Below are positions 31,213 through 42,185 of a stretch of DNA of 64,000 nt, in pieces. Below the pieces are notes generated by a model. That model saw only the letters and a program-made list of their open reading frames with translations, was not told where the DNA came from and did not search any database. The translations under genes and the position numbers were made by a program. Source of the stretch: Orychophragmus violaceus (lineage: Eukaryota; Streptophyta; Magnoliopsida; Brassicales; Brassicaceae); assembly GCA_030180135.1 (NCBI GenBank), contig CM058232.1:97638630-97702629 (forward strand), written 5' to 3'. How positions within the stretch are numbered: the first letter of the stretch is position 1; every line of letters starts with the position of its first letter.

Positions 31213-34200
31213 CTAATCATGGATGGATACAAGTCCTAGTTTGGGAAAGATGTGATCACAAACCTTGAGACTTGCAGCCTTGGTGAAGATATCTGCTAAT
31301 TGATCTTTACTTCTTGTATAGCAGGGTAGGACAGTTCCATCTTCAATCTTCTCCCTGACCTTGTGACAATCAATTTCTATGTGTTTAGTCCTTTCATGAA
31401 ACACAGAATTTGAGGCTATATGGATTGCAGCCTGATTGTCACAGTGGAAGGTAATGGGACTTGATTGCTCAATGCCAAAGTCCTTAAGGAGAGCCTTCAG
31501 CCATGTCAACTCGCTTGTGAGCTTCCTCATTGCTCTATACTCGGCTTCAGCACTCGAACATGAGACAACCTTCTGCTTCTTTGTCTTCCAAGTTACCAAA
31601 TTTCCTCCAATGAAAGTGCAATAACCGGTAGTAGATTTCCTATCATTTTTATCACCAGCCCAGTCTGCATCACAATATCCAACAATCTCAGTGTTATCAT
31701 TCTTACCCATCCAAATGCCTTGTCCTTGGGAGCCCTTGAGATATCTGAGGATCCTTTCTATCATGCTCCAATGGTAGACAGTAGGTGTTTGCATGTGTTG
31801 GCTTACTTGATTCACAGCAAAGCAAAGATCTGGTCTAGTGAGAGTAAGGTAGATGAGCTTCCCAACCATTCTTCTGTATAAAGACACATCCCTGAATTTA
31901 TCATTATCCGATTTCTCCCCCTTTCTTTTGACTTGGTAGCCATCTTCAAGAGGAGTCTTAGCTATCTTGCTATCTTGCATTCTTGTTTCTGTCAACAAGT
32001 CCTTCACATACTTTCTTTGAGATAGAAACAGCCCATCCTGAAATCTGCAAACTTCAATTCCCAAGAAGTATTTCAACTCACCAAGATCCTTGATGTCAAA
32101 TGAACTCTTGAGGAAGGCTTTGGTGGATTTAATTCCTTCTTTATCACTTCCAGTAATGATAAGATCATCCACATATATCAGTACCACAACCACGCCTAAA
32201 GAGCTTTGAAGAGTGAACAAGGTATGGTCAGATTGAGATTTCCTGAACCCATGATCCATAAGAGTGTGGCTTAGCTTGTGATACCAAGCTCTTGGTGACT
32301 GCTTCAGACCATATATCGCTCTTCTCAGCCTCAGAACTTCACCTGGTTTGCAAAGATGTTCAAGACCTGGTGGTGGTGTCATGTACACTTCTTCTTCAAG
32401 TTCTCCTTGTAAGAAAGCATTTTTGACATCCATCTGCCATAGATCCCATGAAAGGTTGGTAGCCAAAGAGAGAGTGACTCTCACAGTGTGAAGCTTAGCT
32501 ACTGGTGCAAAGGTATCAGTGTAGTCTTCTCCATAAGTTTGAGTGAATCCTCTCGCAACCAGCCTTGCCTTATACCTCTCTATATCCCCATTGCTCTTAT
32601 ACTTGATTGTGAATACCCACTTGGAGCTAACAGCTTTCTTTCCCTTTGGTAATGACTCCACATTCCAAGTGTGATTCCTATCCATAGCCTTTTTCTCATC
32701 AATCACAGCATCCATCCACACCTTGATGTCTTTAGCCTCTTCATATGTCTTAGGGACCCAATCAGCATCAAGAACTCCCATGAAGACTTTATGTTCTGTT
32801 GGAAAGTAAGCAAGAGTGCATGTTGCTTGGATTGGATGTGCAACAGCCTGACTGTTATAGTAGATGAAATCCTTCTTTCTCCATTCAGATGGGTCCTTCT
32901 TAACCCTCGTACTTCTCCTAAAGGTTTCAACCGGTTGATCAGCCTCTCTTTCCTCATGATCAGACTCCATTTGAACTGGTTGATCAGCCTCTCTTTCCTC
33001 ATGATCAGACTCCAATTCTTTTTCCACTTCTCCTCCTTGATCATGAATGGCAGAATTATCTTGTTGAGATTGTGATTCTTCATTGTCCCCCTCATGATCA
33101 CGGTGGGTATCATCAGCAACAACTAAAGGTTCCTCCGGAGTGTTTGCCTTCTGATCTTGATGTTTCTGCCTTGGTTGACTGATCAAATCACAGGTTGGTT
33201 GACTGATTCCAAGGTTTTCCAAAATGATCCTCAAGTTTGTGGCACGATCAGATGGATTATTGGATAGATCCTTCAGACTATCCCAACTCTTCTCAACATA
33301 ATAGCCTTTTGATTCCACAAACTTAACATCCCTGGATACCAAGACCTTCCTGGTTTCAGGTACATAACACTTGTAGCCTTTCTGAGTTGTAGAGTAACCA
33401 ATGAACATTGCCTTTGTGCTTTTTGCATCGAGCTTGTCCCTTTGTTCTCCTGGTACCAAAACAAAACACATACACCCAAACACCCGTAAGTGATTAATTG
33501 AGGGTTTGGTTTTGTTTAATACCTGAAATGGTGATTGATCATGCAGAACTTTGGTAGGTGTTCTGTTGATCAGATAGCAAGCTGTCATAACAGCATCTCC
33601 CCAAAACCTTTTTGGAACATTTGTGTAGAACATCATAGACCTTGCTACCTCCATTAAGTGTCTATTCTTCCTTTCAGCAACTCCATTTTGTTGGGGAGTG
33701 TAAGGACAACTGGTTTGATGAATGATTCCATGCTTGGCTAGATGATGTTTGAAGGCGTGGCTAGTATATTCTCCACCGTTGTCTGATCTGAAGATCTTGA
33801 TCTTGGCATTGAAATTGTTTGTCACATAGTTCTGAAAGTTGGTGAATGCTTCCAACACCCTATCCTTGGTTTGGATCAAGGTTAACCAAGTATACTTGGA
33901 TTTCTCATCAATAAAGGTCACAAAGTACTTATGACTATCTCTAGACACGCAAGGAGCAGTCCATACATCAGAATGAACAAGATCAAAGCACTTCTCATAA
34001 ATGGTTGAAGACTTAGGAAACACAGACTTGCAATGTTTTCCAAGGATGCAAGCTTCACAATCATCATTTGCAAATGAGACTTTAGGCAATAACAAACTTA
34101 AAGCTCTTGAATGAGGGTGTCCAAGTCTAGCATGCCAAATAACATTATCAGCAGTAGCGAGGAATGAGTTAGAAGCCTCAGAACAGAGATCAGACGACGG

Positions 34201-35028
34201 CTTAATGCTATCTAGAACATAAAGGCCATCTTTACTTACTCCTTTCCCAAGTACCTTGCTAGTCTCAATATCCTGAAATTGAACATCATCAGGACTGAAT
34301 ATGACATTGCAGTTTAAATCGGTGGTTGCCTTTTTCACAGATAGCAAGTTCGATGTAAAGCTAGGCATATAGAAGGCTTTTGATTTCTTGTCAAACAACC
34401 GAAGATTCCCTACACCTTTTACTGGTATTCTATCTCCATTTGCTATCACTACATTCCCTAAAGCCGGTTCAACATTAGTGATCAGGTTTGAGTCACTAAT
34501 CATGTGATGAGATGCTCCAGAGTCTATAATCAATGGCTTGGAGATAGTAGGTGCATGGAGAGGTTTACCAGACACATTACCAGAATCTTTAGATGCTTTC
34601 AAGGCATCAATGAGGGCATATATATCTGACTTCCTCAGAACATCATGTTGAGAAGACACCAAAGCATTTCCTTGTTCCTCAATGAACCGCACATGATAAC
34701 TCTTTATGGCTGAGACCGTTAATAGCCTACTGAGATTTGAAATATTTCCAAATACCTTCTGAAGAGTAGTCCACAACTCTCTTGCAGTTTCACAATATGA
34801 ATAAGCCTCCAATATTGAAGCTTCAAGTGAAGTTTGGAGAATGAACAGAACCTTCTGGTCTTCTCGAATCCACTTCTCCACATCTTGGACCAGCTGGGTT
34901 GGAGCTTCATCACTGACATACTTCCATAACCCACATCCACCAAGGGCAGATTTCACCATTCTTGCCCATAACAAGTAATTTACCCCCTTTAGGGTCACTG
35001 GAATGAATATATGCTCTGAGTTCTCCAT
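31213..35028 (-). CDS. Copia C Gag-Pol polyprotein (truncated Gag; PR-IN-RT-RNase H)
   Basis: 1271 codons, no stop. Residues 1-110 are the Gag N terminus ('LKGVNYLLWARMVKSALGG'). The rest of Gag and the CCHC knuckle are missing. The protease has DSGASHH at 169. Integrase: 'HARLGH', C-x2-C, then catalytic D, D ('RSDNGGEY') and E ('NGVAERKNRHL'). RT: 'SSKWVFTIKYKSNGD', 'MDVKNAFLQGELEEEVYMTP' and 'LIYVDDLIITG'. RNase H: 'YCDADWAGDKNDRKSTTGY', 'SSAEAEYRAM', 'CDNQAAIHIASN'. A ~18-residue acidic repeat (MESDHEEREADQPV) occurs twice between IN and RT. All catalytic residues I checked are present. Replication happens in cytoplasmic particles, integration in the nucleus. Gag is probably needed from elsewhere. 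Confidence 0.92.
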   Translation of the reverse strand: MENSEHIFIPVTLKGVNYLLWARMVKSALGGCGLWKYVSDEAPTQLVQDVEKWIREDQKVLFILQTSLEASILEAYSYCETARELWTTLQKVFGNISNLSRLLTVSAIKSYHVRFIEEQGNALVSSQHDVLRKSDIYALIDALKASKDSGNVSGKPLHAPTISKPLIIDSGASHHMISDSNLITNVEPALGNVVIANGDRIPVKGVGNLRLFDKKSKAFYMPSFTSNLLSVKKATTDLNCNVIFSPDDVQFQDIETSKVLGKGVSKDGLYVLDSIKPSSDLCSEASNSFLATADNVIWHARLGHPHSRALSLLLPKVSFANDDCEACILGKHCKSVFPKSSTIYEKCFDLVHSDVWTAPCVSRDSHKYFVTFIDEKSKYTWLTLIQTKDRVLEAFTNFQNYVTNNFNAKIKIFRSDNGGEYTSHAFKHHLAKHGIIHQTSCPYTPQQNGVAERKNRHLMEVARSMMFYTNVPKRFWGDAVMTACYLINRTPTKVLHDQSPFQVLNKTKPSINHLRVFGCMCFVLVPGEQRDKLDAKSTKAMFIGYSTTQKGYKCYVPETRKVLVSRDVKFVESKGYYVEKSWDSLKDLSNNPSDRATNLRIILENLGISQPTCDLISQPRQKHQDQKANTPEEPLVVADDTHRDHEGDNEESQSQQDNSAIHDQGGEVEKELESDHEEREADQPVQMESDHEEREADQPVETFRRSTRVKKDPSEWRKKDFIYYNSQAVAHPIQATCTLAYFPTEHKVFMGVLDADWVPKTYEEAKDIKVWMDAVIDEKKAMDRNHTWNVESLPKGKKAVSSKWVFTIKYKSNGDIERYKARLVARGFTQTYGEDYTDTFAPVAKLHTVRVTLSLATNLSWDLWQMDVKNAFLQGELEEEVYMTPPPGLEHLCKPGEVLRLRRAIYGLKQSPRAWYHKLSHTLMDHGFRKSQSDHTLFTLQSSLGVVVVLIYVDDLIITGSDKEGIKSTKAFLKSSFDIKDLGELKYFLGIEVCRFQDGLFLSQRKYVKDLLTETRMQDSKIAKTPLEDGYQVKRKGEKSDNDKFRDVSLYRRMVGKLIYLTLTRPDLCFAVNQVSQHMQTPTVYHWSMIERILRYLKGSQGQGIWMGKNDNTEIVGYCDADWAGDKNDRKSTTGYCTFIGGNLVTWKTKKQKVVSCSSAEAEYRAMRKLTSELTWLKALLKDFGIEQSSPITFHCDNQAAIHIASNSVFHERTKHIEIDCHKVREKIEDGTVLPCYTRSKDQLADIFTKAASLKVCDHIFPKLGLVSIHD

Positions 35029-35310
35029 GGTTAAACTTAGTTATACCTTAGGAGGGAATATCAGGCACAAAAACAACTCAAAGAAATCGAACAGATTTGA
35101 AGGAACAAATCTTTCAAGAACAGAGATTTTGAAAGGTAAAAAGATGAAGGATTTGCGGAAAGAAATTAAGTTTAGGAGCTTAATAGCTTTGGGAATTTCG
35201 TCGAACACTTGGTGGGCGTTTTAAGAAATGGTGAGAAATTTGAAAGTTTTGGAGAATTTTGAAAGAGAGACAAGAGAGAATCAAAAGAGTATATTAGAAT
35301 CAAGATCAAA

Positions 35311-35322
35311 GCTCTGATACCA
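35311..35322 (-). other. Copia C primer binding site
   Basis: The plus strand GCTCTGATACCA is the complement of TGGTATCAGAGC (initiator tRNA-Met type), directly abutting the LTR. Confidence 0.88.
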
Positions 35323-35669
35323 TGTTAGAATTTCAGAGTATGAAAGAATAATTAAGTGAGAATGGAAGATTAGAAGAGTTTTGAGAGAGCAAGAACAAGA
35401 GAGATTAAGCTTTAGGGAAGAATAAAATCTCAAAGTTAAAGTATCATAAGTGTTTACAAGAGTATATATATGCTATACAACTAGGGCAACAAACAGAAAC
35501 CATGTCGCCGACACCATCGGTAACACATGAAGTTCAGAGTCTTCTTTAGCGTCTATGTCGCCGACACCTTCGGCAACACATGAAGTTCAGAATCTTCTTT
35601 AGCGTCTATGTCGCCGACACCGTCGGCAACACATGAAGTTCAGAATCAATATTTATCTCATGATCAATA
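35323..35669 (-). repeat. Copia C 5' LTR
   Basis: No difference from 30713-31059 was found on reading. Contains the same three 53-bp units and a TATATATA box at 35463-35470. Confidence 0.92.
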
Positions 35670-37618
35670 GTTTCATCAAGTCTTTTCATCAACAAAATCC
35701 TATGATCGTGCAAATATTCACCATTCTTAGTTTCCAATGCCTACATTATAAACGATTTATTAAGTTTCAAATAACTACTTGTACACTTTTCAAACATACT
35801 ATAAAAAAACTACTCACCCTCTTAGCTTCGTTAGCAGAAGCAAAGTCAACAAAACCATATCCCGCATGCTTATTCTCGTGGTTTACAATAAGTCGAACAC
35901 TAACAACTTCTGCAACATCTTCAAAGAATCGGATGCTGTAAAAATGGAGGGTAAAAAACAAGTCATGAAAACTTGCTCAGAGAACGAAAGTGGATCAATT
36001 GAAGGTGCTACTTACATATGTAATATTTTTGTCCGTGGAGAGAGATTGACAACAAAGAGCGTCTTAAATCTTTTAGTGGTAACTGTCAGAATTCAACAAC
36101 CAATCAAGTATGTTAGCACTTAGCACAACTCTTATGGAGAAAAAGACTAAAAATTTCATAACAACAAAAGGTATCCTCATCTGAAGATTCTTCCCCAAAA
36201 TAACTAAGTCATCCCTTGACTTTATGGCAACGGTTTTGTTATTTAAAGCTAAGCATTTTCTGAGTGTGACATATTTTAAAGATAATAAGAAGAGGTACCT
36301 CATCAAAAAATTTGGGAGGTGTTTCTTGTTGAAGGTAGTCTTCTTCGCACAAAAACCCTTGTGATCTCTCCATGTATACCAAAAGTTGCATCCAATGTGC
36401 TCTTGATAAAAAAACTCAAGAGATAAATAGTTAAATCCCTTACCAAACCTTATGATCTAGGCAATACCTAATTAACAAAAAAAAATAGCGTTAATCTTCT
36501 GTAGTGGCATAAAAACTCTAGCAATTTTGTTCGACAATTTTACTTGGGAGGAAGACATCGAGCTCCCTTATTAGCCACATCAAGTCGAATCTCGCGATCG
36601 TGCAAACATTCACCCTTCTTATTTTCCAATGCCTACAACATAAAAGATTTAATAAGCAATCATACTTTATCAAAATAATAAGAACTAGCTAAATACTTTT
36701 CATCATTACTAAAAACTACTCCTCACTTTCTTTGCTTCATTAGCAGAAGCAAACTCAACAAAACATTGGCTCATATAATTATCCTTGCGGGATAGTAGAA
36801 GTCGAACACGAACAACTTTTCCAACATCTTTTAAGAAATCGATGCTGGAAGATAAAAATATCAGTCATGAAAAAAAGAAACCAAAGTGGAAAAAGGTGAT
36901 ACTTTACATGTCTGATATTTCTGGAGGGAGACGAGAAACAAAGAGCGTCTTTTTTTCTATGGCATGTTCCTGAATTTATTAGCCAAGTGTGTTAGCACGA
37001 ATCTAAGGCCTTAAATTTCCACACAAAAAAATTATACTTACGGCAGCCTTCTCAAGAGTTTCATCAACTGAGATTAAATTAGCCTCATCAGACTTTGTCT
37101 CCAACAACCCGAGCTGGAGATCATCAGCAACAAATCCTTTTGTTGTCTCCTTCTCCACGGATATTTCCTTATGTCTCTTCAGAACCGGTTCAGTCTCCAA
37201 ACCATCGTCCACTGTCTTCTCTTCTGTTACATGCGAGAACGAGATGCTTTAACTGAACATAAAGCATACATGCAAAATATCGAACACACATGTATAATAT
37301 TCAAACTTCCTTAAATTATACCTTCACTGAGATAATTTTATTAGTCTCTAACAGCTCGATCTGCTCTTGCGTTGTCTCCTTCTCCTCGGATATTTCCCTA
37401 TGTCTCGTCAGAACCGGTTCGGTCTCCAAACCATCTTCCGGCGTTCGCTTACCCAATAAAATAACTTAGGCGTTGCTAGAACTGGCCATGGTAGAAGATG
37501 TAAACAGTGATCAGAGGGTTTATTTCCCGGAAAGAGTTAGAATAACCCTAGAGCTTTATTTATAAGAACAGTCTGGTTAGGGCTGGGCTTTTATTGGTTG
37601 GATTTATGTTCATTAGAG

Positions 37619-37961
37619 GTGAGCGTTCGGATACAGGGCTTTTCGATTCAGATATTTTGGATTTTCGAATTTTCAAATTTAGAAATATAAAACCCATTTG
37701 AGTTCTTAGAATTTTGATTCGGATTCCTTTCGGTTCCATCCGAGTTTAGATCGCGTTTGAATCGGATCCGTATATTCAAAATATAAAAATAAAATAAAAT
37801 AGTTAAATTAAATAAATTTGGTTAAATTCTAACAAATATAATTAAATATTTTATGAGATTTAAGCTATTTGAGTATTTCAATTATTTTAGTTTTCAAAGA
37901 TTATATCGAGTGCGGGTTTAATATTTGGATATTCTTTGTTTTAATGATTTGGTCAATCATA
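37619..37961. repeat. Dispersed TTCGGTT-type AT-rich repeat (copy 1)
   Basis: 'TTCGGATAC...ATATAAAACCCATT...TTCGGATTCC...GGATCCG' followed by AT-rich sequence with AAAATAAAA. The same order recurs at 52720-53120. Family not identified. The LINE is inserted at its right edge. Confidence 0.55.
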
Positions 37962-37975
37962 AATAATTGGGCTCT
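37962..37975. repeat. LINE target site duplication (left)
   Basis: AATAATTGGGCTCT here and AATATTTGGGCTCT at 50938-50951, 13 of 14 matching. The length is typical of target-primed reverse transcription. Confidence 0.85.
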
Positions 37976-38056
37976 CTTTTTTTAACGTCTGGAGTGAATA
38001 ATATTAAAACCTTGTTCATACAAAAGGACAGCTTTAAAATCCTAAAAGAAGGATGA

Positions 38057-41000
38057 TCAAATGCTTCTTACTTCCTCCTGTTGGAGTCTCGAGTGCAGCC
38101 ATGTCGGGCCTCCCATGGCTAGATAAGATTGAAATTTGCCATACCTGTTCACACTCTTTGCAATATCCCTCGAAACCAAGTTGCAAACAACAGTCTCTTC
38201 TTCAAAGAAGCAGCTATGAAAAGCATTCCTCAGATCAAGAATTCTCTTTAACAGAATCCGATATCTTGGCCACATTGTAGGTTTGGATAAAGCTTTAATA
38301 GCTTGTCGAAAGTCTAAAGCTATAATCACCTCACGCACTCTGAGATCTCGAAGGCTAATGACCATTCAATACAGAGAAGCTCAACTGTCATCCTGTTGGG
38401 TGTTCTTATGAAAGAATCTCTTGCATGAAAGATCGCCATTCCATTGTGGTTTCTGGCTACCCATGCTCCACCACTCATTAAGTCAGCATTTCTCCAGTTA
38501 GCATGAACATTGCATTTGATTGTTCCTAACGGAGGGGAAAGCTAACGTACAACTATAGACCTCTGATTCCCAGACACAGATTCGTCTATTGTTGACTGTT
38601 TGTTCGCTTCCTGCCATGCGTGTGCCTCCTCTGTGATTCGTTTTGCTATCATATGTACTGGTTCCTGAGAATTCGCTAATACAATTGCATTTCGTCTTTT
38701 CCAGATGTTTCATACACTCCATGGAATAGAATTTTGCGTACTACTGTTGATGCTCGGATCCTCTGTTTTATCCAGTAAAAAAGCCAAATTATCCTCCAGC
38801 GAGGCATAGAAACCATTTACAGGCTTTGGCATGTTAGAACTAGCCAATATATCAGAGGCAGCGGCATAATGGAAGAGAACATGATTTATACTCTCCACTG
38901 CTCCTTGACACACTTTGCACACATTATCCAGTTGAATGCCTCTTGATCTTAATCGCTCCGCGACCGCCAACGCTCCTGATACTGCTCGCCACCAAAAAAT
39001 TCGAATCTTATGAGACATTTTTAGCTTCCAAATCTTACTTTTGAGTATCCTTCGTTGTTGTTCTCTGCCGGAAGGAGGGTTTACCTGCGGCTGACTCTGT
39101 TGTGAGAGCAGCCAATAACCGCTTTTGACAGTATAAGATCCATGCTTCGTATAAGCCCAAATGCTCCTATCATCTGTGTCTCCAGTGTGCAGCTCACATA
39201 TTCTTTTAACATCATATGTAGGAAATAGCTCATGAAGCTTATTCATGTCCCACGATTTGTTCCCATCCATAAGGTCCGTGACTCTTAACTCGATGTCATA
39301 CATTGTTTGCTTATTCATTGGACGACGTGGGTGCTTGTCAAATAGCCATTTCTCCGACCAAACCATAGTTGATTCCCCATTACCCACATATTTCCCCAAA
39401 CTTTCACTAGGAGTTCCTTGCCAAATGTGATGCTTCTCCATGCATACAAAGGTCTTATACCTTTTCCACTCTCCAAAAAAAATTTATTCGAATAATAGCG
39501 CCCTTTATATAACTTTGCCAGTAGAGTGTTTGGTTCGTTCAATAACCTCCATGCTTGCTTCGCCAAGAGCGCTTGGTTGAAACCTTCGATATCCCGGAAC
39601 CCCATACCTCCTTCCTCTTTGGACTTGCATAAATTCTGCCATGAAACCCAGTGGATTTTCCTCTTCTTTTCACACGCATTCCACCAGAAGCTGGCCATCG
39701 CACTCGTAATCTTCTGACATTGATGCTTCGACAAACGAAAACAGGACATAGCATAAACCGGAAGGACCATGGCAATTAATTTCAGCAGTACCTCTTTGCC
39801 TCCAAGCGAGAGCATCTTTGCATACCATCCATGTAGTCTCTTATCAAGATTTTCCGTGATGAAGTTAAGAAGCTGTCATTTCGACCCACTAAAACACTCC
39901 GGTAACCCGAGATAAGAGCCTGCCCCACCTTCGTTCTTAATACTCAAGATCTCAGCAATCAGATTTTTCATAATTGGGTCAATGTCCTTCCCAAATGTAA
40001 CCGAGGACTTATGAAAGTTGATTTCGTGACCCAAAGCCTGTCCATATAGCTTTAGACAGTAGAGGAACTCAAAACATTCCTTCAGTGTTGCTCGACAAAG
40101 AAACAAACTATCATCTGCGAATAGCAGATGTTGTATCGATGGAAAATGTTTAGTTAGCCTCATCCCCGATATCCTTCCTTCTATTTCTGCATGATTCATA
40201 ACATGTACTAAAGCTTCAGCACATGGGATGAATAAGAATGGAGACAGAGGATCTCCCTGACGTAAGCCTCGTTCCGTAGTTATGTGACCGTGTGTCTGTC
40301 CGTTCAGTAGGACTGTGTAAGAGACAGATCGAACACAAAGCATTACCCACTCAATCCACTTCTTATCGAAACCCATCCGATAAAGAAGCTCCTCTAGGAA
40401 AGCCCATTCCATCTTATCGTAAGCTTTTGACATGTCTGTTTTAATGGCTATAAAACCTTGAGAGCATGATGGGTTCGTCTTGAGACCATGTATCATTTCG
40501 TGCGCAATGAGTAAGTTGTCTGATATGAGACGCCCTGCAACGAAGGCTCCTTGTGTTTCAGAGACTAAGTAAGGCAAAATCTTCTTTAGATGAGAGCATA
40601 AGACTCTGGATACAATCTTATAAGATACATAACATAGACTAATATGCCGTAGATCCTTCATAAGATTAGGATTCGGTTTCTTTGGAAGTAAACAAATTTG
40701 AGTAAAGTTCCAGTCGTGGGGTAGTCTCTGCGCCTCAAAGAAAAGTTTGACTTCAGCTGTGACTTGATCACCAGTAATGTCCTAGAATCTTTGGAAAAAA
40801 TGCCTTGTCATTCCATCAGCTCCAGGTGAGCTGTCGCTTTTTATTTCTTTCATTGCTTTCCTTATCTCTCCATCCGAAACAGGCTTGACCAAGTCTCTAT
40901 TCATGCTGTCCGAGACTCTAGCATGCAAACCTCGTAGTAGCTCAGTTGCTGAAGCGGGTCTAGTGGATTGAAACAGGGTCTTGAAATAGTCCACCGCAAT

Positions 41001-42185
41001 CTCACCTATCTTCTCTTCTGTAAAATGCTCGACACCCGCAGAATCTAACAAGGACGAGACCTTGTTTTTCATCCATCTTGTTTTGGCCCAGGCGTGAAAC
41101 AATCTCGAGTTTCTATCTCCTTCCTTAAGCCATCTCACACCACTCTTCTGCTTCCAGTAAATTTCCTCTTCTTTCCACACCTTTTCTATCTCTGTTCTTA
41201 AGTGAATTAGCATCTGAAGATTAGGTGTTGACTTGGCAGATTCACTGTCGTGCTTCCTTCTTAGTCGCGTCAGTTTGTCCTTGGAGTTGTATTGAGAACG
41301 TATTTTCCACTTAGATAATTCTTTCCTGCAGGCACTGATCTTCTCCGACACTGATCTTATCCTGAGGTTCTGGTTCAACAACCACACGTTACGAATAATG
41401 CTTCTTACCTCCGGTACAGAAAACCACCGTTTGTCGAAGCAGAAACGTCCAGTCCGTCCTTGAGTTGATGATGTTAATCTCGTCAGGATTGGTCTGTGGT
41501 CTGATCCCAGTCTTTCCATGTACTATGTGACTTCTCTAGGGAATAGCCTGAACCATTCTGAGTTCCGGAAAGCCCTGTCCAGTCTACATTGAATCCATAC
41601 CTTCTCTTTGGCTCCACTAACCAGGATCTCTCTCATCCCTTTCCAGGATAGCTTGTTACCCACGCTAGGAACCTCTTTAATTTTACAGTCTCTGGCGAAG
41701 GATCTGAATTGATAAAATGAGGATTCTGGTCGAACTGGACCACATATCTTCTCCGTGTTGTTCATCAGTTCATTAAAATCACCCGTTAAGAACCACGCTC
41801 CATTTCTACTTAAGCTGATATGAGCTAGCGCTTCCCAAACCAATCTTCTCTTATGTTGAACAGGATCACCATAAACAAAGGTCATGAAATATGAAACCGA
41901 GCCGATATGCACCTTTGTATCTATCATTCTACTATTGGACGTCAGAATGTCCACCTTGTAAGCATCTCTCCAAAACAGTGCCAAACCTCCACTTGAACCC
42001 ACTGGGTTAACCAAAAAATGGTTATCGTAGCCCAACGATTCTTGGAAACTTGATACTTTATCACTAGAGTTTTTAGTCTCTATGAGGAATAGAAAATCCG
42101 GGAAATGGACACGACACATTTCCTCTAGGCGTCGAACTGTCAAGTCACTCCTCAAACCTTGACAGTTCCACTTGAGCGTCGTCAT
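38057..42185 (-). pseudogene. LINE ORF2: endonuclease - RT - RNase H
   Basis: The start 'MTTLKWNCQGLRS' opens an APE-like endonuclease with 'FLIETKN', 'FLTGDFNELM', 'RLDRAF' and 'GSDHRPIL'. RT: 'DLRHISLCYVSYKIVSRVL', 'IKTDMSKAYDKMEWAFLEEL', 'RGLRQGDPLSPFLFI' and 'LLFADDSLFL' (FADD in place of YADD is usual in plants). Then zf-RVT 'KIRIFWWRAVSGALAVAERL' with C-x2-C, and RNase H 'ANWRNADLMSGGAWVARNHN' at about 38490-38430. Stops: TAG at 41523, TAG at 40782, TGA at 39876, all in the original frame. Frameshifts near 39400 and 38715. The stop codons look like point mutations in an otherwise collinear protein. Confidence 0.88.

Larger units (their letters stand above)
30713..35669 (-). mobile_element. 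Copia C: young Ty1/copia element with intact pol
   Basis: Two 347-bp LTRs (30713-31059, 35323-35669) look identical by eye. TSD GTTTC at 30708-30712 and 35670-35674. Primer site at 35311-35322, purine tract at 31060-31070. One open frame of 1271 codons. Inserted in an exon of the RRM gene. The sense LTR reads TATTG...TAACA, so the termini are TA/CA rather than TG/CA. Confidence 0.93.
25470..37489 (-). pseudogene. Multi-RRM RNA-binding protein gene, interrupted by three transposons
   Basis: Minus-strand exons form four repeats of an RNP2 exon, a 118-bp RNP1 exon, a 'LEKNGEYLHxxEIxLDV' exon and a linker exon. RNP2: 36908-36969 (TLFVSRL), 36016-36082 (TLFVVNL), 30401-30471 (TLFVARL), 27118-27198 (TVFVANL). 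RNP1: 36727-36844, 35818-35935 (GYGFVDFASANEAK), 30203-30320, 26923-27040. Further exons: 36544-36632, 27622-27707, 27309-27393, 26760-26833; last exon 25470-25581 ends 'CGKKITFSDKD'. N-terminal acidic exons 37322-37489 and 37042-37218 are duplicates of each other. Lesions: TAA at codon 8 (37466-37468), an extra A in the fourth RNP2 exon (A7 run at 27178-27184), and Copia C in an exon. The RRMs should bind RNA; the product resembles nucleolin-like plant proteins. Probably now a pseudogene. Confidence 0.7.

Noticed and set aside
32671..33122. Frames of 134 and 139 codons overlapping Copia C
   Set aside because: Shadows of the 1271-codon pol frame in a repeated acidic linker.
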